Assembly: GCA_033398695.1 (NCBI GenBank)
Contig: CM065814.1
Location: forward strand, 81,796,358 to 81,860,357
Direction: 5' to 3'
From: Orobanche coerulescens
Lineage: Eukaryota; Streptophyta; Magnoliopsida; Lamiales; Orobanchaceae
Length of the DNA: 64,000 bases
Part shown: positions 54,875-64,000 of the stretch, in pieces
How the letters are laid out: each line of letters starts with the position of its first letter
How positions within the stretch are numbered: position 1 is the stretch's first letter
Position numbers and translations under genes: made by a program
The notes under the pieces: model-generated
What the model saw: only the letters and a program-made list of their open reading frames with translations
Databases searched by the model: none
What the model was told of the DNA's origin: nothing

Positions 54875-55080
54875 ATCATTGAATTCCTCCCCTTTGCTGA
54901 TTCCTGCACAGATTTTTTACACGAAAACATCAAGACGAGAGGGAAGGACGGATCAAAGAAGAGTGACGACAAAGAAAGACTCTAAAAATGCAAGAAAACA
55001 ATAAAGAATCTACAACTAATACTCGGGTTGCCTCCCGAGGAGCGCTAAGTTTATAGTCTTCAGCCGGACTTTTCTCGCAT

Positions 55081-58000
55081 TCATCCGGCGGTGGATAAGG
55101 CGACGCTCGTTTTCTGCGTGTCTATTGGATTTCCCAAGTATGCCTTCAACCGTTGTCCATTAACTTTGAATTTTCGGGCATCTTTTTGAACTTCTACTGC
55201 ACCATGTGGAAACACTTGAACTACGGTGAATGGTCCCGACCATCGTGAACGCAATTTCCCGGGAAATAACTTTAAGCGAGAGTTAAATAGCAACACCTCT
55301 TGTCCCGGAACAAATTCTCTCTGCGTGATGTGCTTATCATGCCAAATCTTTGTCCGCTCCTTATAAAGTTTTGCATTTTCGTATGAGTCGTGGCGAATTT
55401 CTTCCAACTCGTTCAGCTGCAAACAACGCTTTTCACCAGCGGATTTCAGATCAAAGTTTAGTTTCTTTATCGCCCAGTAAGCACGGTGTTCCATATCTAC
55501 GGGTAAATGGCAACCTTTCCCATAGACCAATCTGTAGGGCGACATTCCGATAGGTGTTTTATACGCAGTCCGGTACGCCCAAAGTGCATCATCGAGTTTA
55601 AATGACCAATCTTTTAGAGACGAGCTGACCATCTTTTCTAGAATCCACTTCAGCTCTCGATTTGATATCTCGACTTGACCGCTCGTCTGAGGATGGTATG
55701 CTGTAGCAACACGATGAGTGACTCCGTATTTTCTCAAAACCGCATCAAGAAATTTGTTGTCGAAGTGTGACCCACCATCACTGATAATAGCACGTGGAGT
55801 CCCAAAGCGTGTGAAGATATGTTGTTTAATAAACTTGATTACGACATTGGAACCATTCGTAGGTAGTGCCACCGCTTCAACCCATTTTGAGACATAATCT
55901 ACGGCCACCAAAATATAGAGATTCTTGTTTGATGGAGGAAATGGACCCATGAAGTCGATCCCCCATACATCGAACAATTCAACTTCAAGTATGGTGTTCA
56001 GCGGCATTTCGTGTCGTCTTGAGATGTTTCCCGTCCGTTGACACCGATCACACGCAGACACAAAGGAGTGAGCATCTTTGAATAAGGACGGCCAATAGAA
56101 TCCTGATTGTAAGACCTTCGCCGCTGTTCTATTTCCACTAAAATGTCCACCGTAGGGTGATGCATGGCAATGGTTCAGCACACTGTGGATTTCCTCATCC
56201 GGAATGCATCTACGGATAATTTGATCGGGGCATCGCTTGAAAAGAAAAGGATCGTCCCACAAATAGTACTTAGCATCCGAGATTAGCTTCTTCTTTTGAT
56301 GGCGTGAGAGGTCGTTCCGAATTGTTTTACTTGCCAAGTAGTTCACTAGATCAGCATACCAAGGCAAGTGTGTTGAATCCAACTTGTAGAGCTGCTCGTC
56401 GGGGAAGGTTTCTATAATTTGTGGCTGACTTTCTTCCTTCTCGAGGGGACTCTCTAATCGTGAAAGGTGATCGGCTATAACGTTTTCCGTCCCTTTCTTG
56501 TCCCGAATCTCCAAGTTGAATTCTTGAAGGAGTAGCACCCACCGAATCAACCTTGGTTTGGCATCCTTCTTCTCCAAAAGGTATTTTATTGCTGAATGGT
56601 CGGTCCACACTATCACTTTCGTTCCTAGTAGATAAGCCCGGAATTTATCAAATGCAAAGATCACCGCCAACAATTCCTTCTCCGTTGTGGCATAATTTCT
56701 TTGGGCGTCATCGAGTGTTCGGCTCGCATAGTATATGACATGGAACACCTTCCCTCGTCTCTGCCCCAAAACAGCCCCAATGGCAAAGTCGCTAGCATCA
56801 CACATTAACTCGAATGGAAGGTCCCAATCCGGAGCGACTATCACCGGTGCCGTGCTTAGAGCTTTCTTCAAAAATTCGAAACTTTCTTTACAAGACTCGT
56901 CAAAAGTAAATGGGACATCCTTCATGAGTAGATTGCACAGCGGCTTCGTGATCTTCGAAAAATCCTTAATAAATCAGCGATAGAAACCGGCATGTCCCAA
57001 AAAACTTCTAATCCCCTTGACCGAAGTGGGCGGAGGCATCTTCTCAATTGTTTCAATTTTCGCTCGGTCGACTTCAATTCCATGTGAGGATATTCGATGG
57101 CCAAGCACAATGCCCTCCTGCACCATAAAATGACACTTCTCCCAATTCAAGACTAAATTTGTCTCTTCGCATCTTCTCAAGACTTTCTGCAAATTTTCCA
57201 AACAAATGTCAAACGAATCTCCAAAAACAGAAAAATCATCCATAAAAATCTCAATACACTGCTCTACCATGTCAGAAAAAATAGCCATCATACACCGTTG
57301 AAAAGTAGCCGGCGCATTACACAATCCAAAAGGCATGCGCCTATAAGCGAAAATGCCGTACGGACATGTAAACGTCGTTTTCTCTTGGTCTTCGGGGGCT
57401 ATGTAAATCTGATTATACCCCGAATAACCATCGAGAAAGCAATAGAAGTCGTGTCCGGCTAATCTATCTAACATCTGATCAATAAAAGGCAAGGGGAAAT
57501 GATCTTTTCTAGTGGCCTTATTTAATTTCCTATAATCTATGCACATACGCCACCCCGTAACAATCCTAGTGGGAATTAATTCATTATTATCGTTTTGAAC
57601 AACTGTTATCCCACCCTTTTTCGACACAACTTGGACCGGATTTACCCACTTGCTATCAGAAATTGGAAAGATCATACCTGCGTCGAGGAGTTTTAAAACC
57701 TCGACTTTTACCACCTCCTTCATGTTAGGATTCAGCCGGCGTTGATGCTCCACGGATGGTTTGTAGTCTTCCTCCATTAAAATCTTGTGCATGCAAATTG
57801 ACGGGCTGATCCCCTTAATGTCCGCAATAGACCACCCAAGAGCAGATTTGTACTTCCTCAAAACTCTTAATAATTTCGCCTCTTGTTCTCCCGCTAAAGT
57901 GGCCGAAAGAATAACTGGAAGGGAGTTGTCGGGCCCCAAGAATGCATATTTCAAATGAGGTGGCAGCTTTTTGAGTTCTAACTTTGGAGGTTTTTCGATC

Positions 58001-60366
58001 GATGGGGTTGGTCGAGTTAGTGAACTTCCGAGCTCCTCAAATGGTTTACGAATGAAAATTGTCGGGGAAGCATCCATGTGTCGTACGTAGGCTGCATGCT
58101 CTCCATTTAGTTTGGAAACAGCCCCAATCAAAACGGATTCCAATGGATCGGGTGGATAATTTTCTCGAAAAGTTCTACTCACGCACGAGTCAACTTGGAA
58201 ACAATTTTCAGCGTCACTTGGATATTTTACGGATCGAAAGATATTGAATGTTACTTGCTCCTCTTGAACACGTAGAGTTAACTTCCCCTTTTCCACATCG
58301 ATCAAAGTTCGGCCGGTCGCCAAGAACGGTCTTCCCAAGATAATCGGGATATCTTGATCTTCCTCCATATCGAGCACAATGAAATCCGCTGGAAAGATAA
58401 ACTTGTCAACCTTTACTAACACGTCCTCTATTACTCCCCTTGGATATTTGATAGATCGATCCGCTAATTGCAAGGAGACCGTCGTCGGCTTAGCTTCCCC
58501 AATGTCCAGCTTTTTAAAAATATAAAGGGGCATAAGGTTTATGCTGGCCCCGAGATCGCATAGGGCTCTTTCAAAAGACGAATTTCCGATGATACAAGGG
58601 ATGGTAAAGCTTCCCGGATCTCTCAATTTAGGTGGGAGCTTCTTTTGTAAGATAGCGCTGCACTCTTCCGTTAAAGCGACCGTCTCATATTCCTCGAGCT
58701 TTCTTTTGTTGGACAAGACTTATTTTATGAATTTCACATAACTCGGCATTTGTTCCAATGCGTCGGCAAATGGAATGTTTATGTGCAATTTCTTGAAGAC
58801 GTCGAGGAATTTTGAAAACTGCTTGTCCAGTTTTTGCTTTTGGAAACGCTGTGGGAATGGAATTTGAGGAGTGGGCTGAGTATTCGATACTTCCTTTGGC
58901 TTGGGCGCCTCATCCTTTTCCTTCTCGTTCTGCTCGATCGGCTGCTCTTTGTCATTAATAGGCTGCCCTTTCAACTCCTTTCCACTTCGTAATTCGATCG
59001 CTTGCACATTTTCCTTGGATTTCACTTCGGCTGCGCTGGGTGATGCACCTTGAGACCGAGAAGACAATAAATTAGCAATCTGCCCCATTTGTGTTTCTAG
59101 ATTTCGGATGGAGGTAGAATGATTTTGGAGGGTCGTCTCGGTGCGGGTCATGAATTGGCTTGTGTTAGCCGCCAATTGAGCAAGAGCATCTTCCAAAGAT
59201 ACCTTTGGTGATTGAGGGGACTGCTGTGGGGGCTGCGCGAACGGGGGCTGGTTTGAGTTCTGTCCGTTTCTCCACGAAAAGTTGGGATGATTGCGCCACC
59301 CCGGATTATAAGTGTTGGAGTACGGGTTATTCTGCCGGTTTCCATTTCCCACGAATTGAGCCTGCTCCATCTGATGTTGCTCGAACGGGTTTCCAACTTG
59401 ACACTCCGCGCTCGGGTGTGATCCGTTACACCAATTGCATGTCTCTATGGTAACGGGGGAAGGTGCGTGCGAAAATGCTTGGAGCTATTGGGTCAAAGCG
59501 GCGACTTGAGATGACAAGGTGGAAATCGGATCATTACTTGAAACTTCCATAACTCTCTTCGGTTTCAATCTTTCCGATGGCCATTGATATGCGTTTGCGG
59601 CCATAGCTTCCAAAAGAGAGTGTGCCTCGGCCATAGTCTTTCCCATCAAGGCCCCACCGGTGGCCGCATCCACGAGAGTGCGTGTAGAAGCACTCAAACC
59701 ATTATAGAACGTCTGAATTTGAAGCCAATCAGGAAGGCCGTGATGAGGGCATCTTCGTAGCAAATCTTTATATTGCTCCCACGCCTCGTGGAGCGATTGC
59801 ATGTCATATTGATCAAAGGTGGTTATCTCGTTTCTCAACCTCGCCGTCTTATAAGTTGGGAAGAATTTGGCAAGGAAGGCTTGCGCTAACTCTCCCCATG
59901 TTGTAATCGACCCCGGCGGTAAGGAATTTAACCAGAACTTCGCTTTATCCCTCAAAGAGAAAGGGAAAAGCCTCAATCGGATGGCATCGTCGGTGACACC
60001 ATTAGTCTTGAACGTGTCGCATATCTCAAGGAAAGAAGCAATATGAGCGTTCGGGTCGTCATTCGGCCGATCCACGACTGGCTCTTTGCACCATCGAATA
60101 ATAGCAGGCTTGATCTCAAAATTATTAGCTTGGATAGTGGGACGCGAATTCGAAAAATTAGCATTGATCTGCGGCATGGCATAATCTCGAAGAGCTAGTT
60201 CCATGAACTTGCCGCACATGGTTATCTCCTCCTTGGACTTCGATATTCTCGGCCATGTTGACCGTAAATGCGCAACTCTCTTTTCTCCTTCTTGTTCCTT
60301 CGAAGAGTGCGCTCGAGCTCGGTATCCAAAGGTAGTAGGCCTTCGATACCGAGTTTTCTCATGCAC
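55081..60366 (-). pseudogene. G4 gag-pol polyprotein, single 1762-codon frame with 3 stops
   Basis: From the ATG at 60366 one frame runs to 55081 with internal TAG (59485-59487, codon 294), TAA (58720-58722, codon 549) and TGA (56974-56976, codon 1131). Gag (about codons 50-290) has MPQINANFSNSRPTI, FLEICDTFKTNG and FWLNSLPPGSITTWGELAQA, and a CNWCNGSHPSAEC knuckle (310-322). Protease: ALCDLGASINLMP (Asp about 604; DLGA is usual in Athila). RT: PLPFIDQMLDRLAG, FGLCNAPATFQRCM, catalytic FMDD (about 1041). RNase [15 protein letters not shown] (about 1190), [20 protein letters not shown]. Integrase: HHCC ([15 protein letters not shown]), triad about D1471, D1530, E1566 with 35 residues between the last two. 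No frameshift at all, so only three point changes stand between this copy and an open frame. Confidence 0.93.
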
Positions 60367-60506
60367 TACACGAAAGGTCCTGAAAGGAAAAACAAATAAA
60401 CAAAATTAAATACACAAAAATAAAAATAAAAACGTTCAAATTAAGACTAGAAATACTTAAATCGATATTAGAAAAATCTCAGTCCCCGGCAACGGCGCCA
60501 AAAACT
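60367..60506 (-). other. G4 leader and primer binding site
   Basis: On the minus strand, after the LTR end, AGTTTT leads into TGGCGCCGTTGCCGGGGA (about 60483-60500), the tRNA-Asp-type site known from Athila/Tat elements. The rest is a short A-rich leader to the gag ATG. Confidence 0.85.
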
Positions 60507-61818
60507 TGTTGCGATATTTATTACACGCAAGTGCACGTCATCGTTTACAAGTAATAAAGTGATAAGTAGAGTATCGTTCCCACGAGGACTGAATCTCTAA
60601 CTACCGATTTTTGTGTATTCCAATTTTATTTGAACAATCGAATTTGGGTTTTGCAATTAATAACTAAAAGAATTACTAAAAGACTAAACAGTAGAAAACG
60701 ATAGCTTGAATAAAGGAAATCAAATGATGAATAAGTCTAGGATTCTGAATCCACCTCGGTTTATCCGAATTTACTCTCGATTATCCGTAATAAATAATTT
60801 TCCCAATTTATTGAAGGCGGAGATTGCTAATATATTCTACCGCCTCTCCCGAGGTCAATAGATTTATCTAAAGGCGAATAACGCACTCTATCCCTAGGTG
60901 AATTAATTCGTCAATAGGCGAAAAGCATAAAATCTCCCAAAGGCCACGTAGTTCCTATGAGTATATTCCTATCTCACAGAATAAAACGGTCCTCACCAAT
61001 AGTTCCTCACCAATTCTCCTCTCCCAATTCGAATTGAATGATTAAATCAATACAACTATTGGCCAGATAATTGCAAGCATTAAACACAATTGGGAAAACT
61101 CAGCAAAAAGGTAATTAATTGGATAATCTCAAGCAATTCGTCAAAACATAGGTTTCATCAAAACCCTAGATTAGGGCTTTAGCCTGACATACTAATAATT
61201 GAAAATACAGAATAAATAAATGAATGCATAAAAATCAAACGCAGATGAAGCTCGGATTCCTCCGTTCTTCAGCTTCCGCCCTCTGCCTTTGAAGTCTTCT
61301 GCTTCCCTCTTCTTCTGCCGTCTCCAAGCTTAAGCTCCAAAAGATAAAAGATCCAAAGATGATTAATTAGGGTCTTAAACCCTATTTATAGCTCAACACA
61401 TCCTCCAAATCGCGTCCGTATCAGTCGGTCGAAAACTGGCTTCGAAACGGCCCTAATCCGCGCGGAGATACAAAAACCGCCAAGTGTGCCGCTGCACACT
61501 AAATCTGTCCGCGGCACATCGCCTTCACTGGATGCAGGCGTCCTTAAATTCTTCTCGCGCGGCTCACAGGTCGTCTGCGGCCTGAGTACAGATTACTCTG
61601 CGCTCATTGGTTTCTTCCTGTGCCGCGGCCCTGCTTCCTTGTGCCGCGGCTCATAGCCCAGATTTGCCGTTTTTGCCCGTTTTGCCTCGTTTTAGCTTCC
61701 GGACTTCAATTTCCTGACAAATATACAAAATTAAGGCGTTAAAGGCTCATTTAGACCATTTCACTCTCCAAAATAATACAAAATAATGATAAATAAGCGT
61801 ATAAAAATACGCCTAACA
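60507..61818 (-). repeat. G4 5' LTR (right LTR)
   Basis: It matches the left LTR closely up to the array. There (61484-61654) several palindrome copies read in damaged form, for example CTGTCCGCGGCACATC and TCTCGCGCGGCTCAC, in contrast to clean copies in the left LTR. Damage is clustered at CTG/CAG-containing words. Confidence 0.9.
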
Positions 61819-63781
61819 CGTTACAGGCACGGTACCTAGTCATTTTCGACGAAGGGGGCTTACGCCCGTAAGTTTGGCCGGATACGGCCGTATCATCCGA
61901 GTTACGCCCGTAAGGTATGCGGGTACGGCCGTAAGGATGTCGGCAGATGTTTTAGACGAGGGCGAGTTATGCCCGTAAGTAAGGGCGGATACGGCCGTAA
62001 AGTGTCAGCGGAGTTTTGACGAAGGCGAGTTACGGCCGTCTGAGTTGGCGATTCGGCCGTAAGGCCGTTGACCTGGGATGTTACGGCCGTATGAAGGCCG
62101 AGTTACGGCCGTAACTTCCGGCAGTATATAAGGATCCGGCCGGGACTTTTTCATTTTCACCCTTTTCTTCCATCTTGTCCGAGAGAGAGAGAGAGAGAGA
62201 GCTTGAGGGAGGGATTTTCCTTCATCAATCACTGGAGTGCTTGATTTTCTTCATCTTCATTCGTTTGGGAGGCTTGGATACTCGATTTAACTCGTGTTCA
62301 TCGGATCGAAGTGGTTGGATCTTCAAGAGGTAATTTCTTCAACATCTTGGATTTCGATTTTGTGTTGAAATATGATGTTTTGGACGTTATAATCATGCTA
62401 TATGAAGGGATATGAATATGATTATGAGTTTGTATAAAGATTCATTGGATTATTGAGGGATTATTCAAGAACACTTTGAATATCGAGTCGGATTTCGGAG
62501 TTTTCGATTAATTGTTGTTATAATCACGTATTTGGATATTCATAACGGATTATTGATCGTATTGAAGATGTTTTGTTGGTTTGACACACTTCTTGGGGAT
62601 TTGGTGTTGGTAATATTGAGGTTTGGTTGTAATCAATCGAAGTTGGCCACAAAGTATTCGATATAATGCCCCAATGAACTTGGTTTAACCGTATCGACAT
62701 TTTGAGTTCGTTATATTCGTGTTTGATTCGTATATTGAATGGATTGTTGGTAATTGTATTTATTCAAGGTTATTCGAGCGACCGATATATCAATTAGGAC
62801 GTTGTTCGGGGAAGGATATTTGTCACCGGTGTTGTGTAAGTTAATTCTTACTCGGTTAAAAGGATATTCATTCCTTTTTGTTGTTGATCATTCATAATCA
62901 TAACTCATTCATCATTGTATTAATCATATTGAGACTTGTAATTGTCGAATAGTCACTTCATTAACGAGGAACGGCGGTTCCAATCATTTCATTGAAACTA
63001 TCAATCATTTCATTATCACTTTCATCTCGGTGAGTCATTCTTGACTTTGTCAGATTATTATTATTCGTTGATATTCATTATGGTCATTCTCGTTCATATG
63101 ACCTTCTGGGTTCATATTGCGTGGCCGGGTGCGGATGTGTGGAATTTTTAGTCGGGCACGTGATGGCCATGTATTGGGAGTGATACATTGGGTGCATGCA
63201 CAGTAAAGATTAACTCCGTGAGACTAATTAGGTACAAGGACGGGTGTGTCCGGTCATCCGTCTTGTACACTTGCACAGAACACTACGGGCGTACTATGAT
63301 ACTCCTCTTCAGCGTAATTCATAACTAGGGATATTTCATAACTTCAGTTAAATCATGATTGTGTATTTTTCAACCCTTGAGGATTGTTGTTACGTATGGC
63401 GGCCCATTTGAGGATTTTGTTTTTCAGGTCATGGCAAGGCAAAAGCACGGGAATAGCATGCTGACGTCGAGGAGTCCCAGTGATACTAGTAGGGGGCCCC
63501 GATCTTTCAGTTATTCATGTTGTTGTCCTTTAATTTCCGCTGAAGACTTTCATTTGGATACTCCGTTTCATTCAGTGTTGTGTATTTTATCTTCATATAA
63601 AATATACTAGTATTCGATATTGTCCTGGTGTGTTGTACTTAAACTCCTCATCGGATTATTTGGTAATATAATGTGGTTCGGTACTACAATTATATTATTT
63701 AATTCATCATTTTCATTCGCCTGGTGGGTCCCAGTTGGGGATTCACGGCACTGTAATATCCGCCTAGTTTGGGGTGTTACA
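61819..63781 (+). repeat. G2 3' LTR, second part
   Basis: After the CGTTA duplication the LTR continues from ACAGGCACGGTACC, through the rest of the palindrome array (to about 62115), the TATA box at 62125-62131, the leader and U5, ending GGGGTGTTACA at 63781. Confidence 0.92.
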
Positions 63782-64000
63782 CCGACCCTGTTCAATGCTC
63801 CAAAACCTGAATGCAATACAAACATCCACCCCCCGATTTCTCGGGGGTTAGCAAAATTCCACTATTTTGCTAGTGCAAGTACAAGTACAAAAATATGAGC
63901 CATACAATACAAGTTCCAAGGACAATAATAACCAGGAATCCTCAAAGATTTAAACATAACAAAAATACTTCCCGATGCAAGAGTTTAGGTAAAGCTTTCC
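63782..64000 (-). repeat. G3 5' LTR, second part, cut by window edge
   Basis: CCGACCCTGTTCAATGCTCC continues the G3 LTR that was interrupted at 43491 and matches the left LTR from 38048 onward (AAAACCTGAATGCAATA, TAGCAAAATTCCACTATTTT). The rest of the LTR, its array and the outer end of G3 lie beyond the window. Confidence 0.9.

Larger units (their letters stand above)
51321..61818 (-). mobile_element. Athila-like Ty3/gypsy element G4 (10.5 kb)
   Basis: It is flanked by a perfect CGTTA duplication (51316-51320 and 61819-61823). LTRs are 1323 and 1312 bp (TGTTAGGCG... to ...CGCAACA on the minus strand). The primer site is TGGCGCCGTTGCCGGGGA (tRNA-Asp type, usual in Athila/Tat). Gag-pol forms one frame. 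Outside the palindrome array the LTRs differ at only about ten sites by eye in roughly 970 bp, so the insertion is recent and is the youngest large event here. About 2.4 kb between pol and the 3' LTR holds no envelope-like frame. Confidence 0.93.
43492..63781 (+). mobile_element. Ty3/gypsy chromovirus G2, split by G4
   Basis: It is flanked by a perfect 5-bp duplication CCGAC (43487-43491 and 63782-63786) inside the G3 LTR. Order: 5' LTR, primer site, deleted gag, protease remnant, 56-bp minisatellite, RT with deletion, partial RNase H, integrase, polypurine tract, 3' LTR that is itself split by G4 at 51321-61818. It is the closest relative of G1 in the window but much more damaged. Confidence 0.93.

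Noticed and set aside
52297..55004. Proteins rich in repeated CRG/PRLS words (52297-52567, 54612-55004)
   Set aside because: They are translations of the GTGCCGCGGCAC array in non-coding parts of G4; periodicity comes from DNA spacing, not from selection on protein.
52644..55080. Envelope-like gene in G4
   Set aside because: No minus-strand frame longer than about 100 codons and no membrane-protein pattern in this region.

Overview
The window is nuclear DNA of a flowering plant, most likely a eudicot. This is inferred from a split host gene with GT-AG introns and very large introns, from plant-type MITEs and an Au/TS-like SINE end, from RTE-clade LINEs with a TTG-repeat tail, and from plant Ty3/gypsy lineages (chromovirus and Athila-like). 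I cannot name the species. The only host gene I can support is COG5 (conserved oligomeric Golgi complex subunit 5), on the minus strand: exon 1 at 20990-22093 and exon 2 at 7385-7858, together about 526 N-terminal residues of a protein usually near 830. The remaining exons lie to the left of the window.

Positions 1-22093 are COG5 and its introns. Intron 1 (7859-20989, 13.1 kb) holds two abutting hAT-like elements, each hit by an RTE LINE. The second is a nest: hAT-like element b (14131-19558) > RTE copy C (14579-19436, 17-bp TSD) > hAT-like element c (16756-18075) > pogo/Emigrant-like element (17330-18003, TA TSD). Intron 2 (1-7384 and beyond) holds a decayed third RTE copy, itself carrying a hAT-like insertion and an 89-bp minisatellite, plus several MITEs. 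All three LINEs are antisense to COG5.

Positions 22094-24396 are intergenic. From 24397 to the end the sequence is almost wholly nested LTR retrotransposons, labelled here G1-G6. G1 (24758-34876) is a nearly complete chromovirus inserted in an old reverse-strand LTR remnant (G6). G5 (35377-37737) is an LTR fragment apparently broken by G3. G3 (minus strand, 37738 to beyond the window end) is a gag-only, non-autonomous element. Its right LTR was split by G2 (43492-63781, TSD CCGAC). The 3' LTR of G2 was split by G4 (51321-61818, TSD CGTTA), a young minus-strand Athila-like element with one 1762-codon gag-pol frame carrying three internal stops.

The most striking observation concerns the promoter (U3) part of the LTRs. 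G1, G2, G3, G4 and G5 each carry an array of GC-rich 10-14 bp palindromes just upstream of the TATA box. There are three motif classes: TAGCGCRCGCTA (G1, G3), TTACGGCCGTAA (G2, G5) and GTGCCGCGGCAC (G4). The palindromes are spaced about 21-24 bp (two helical turns) and grouped in fours or twos, with 45-75 bp between groups. Related LTRs (G1/G2 and G3/G5) carry different motif classes, so the array looks like an exchangeable module. G4 has a second array of the 2-4-4-2 type in its internal 3' region. The motif and its spacing are seen directly; function as a binding platform for a dimeric factor is inference.
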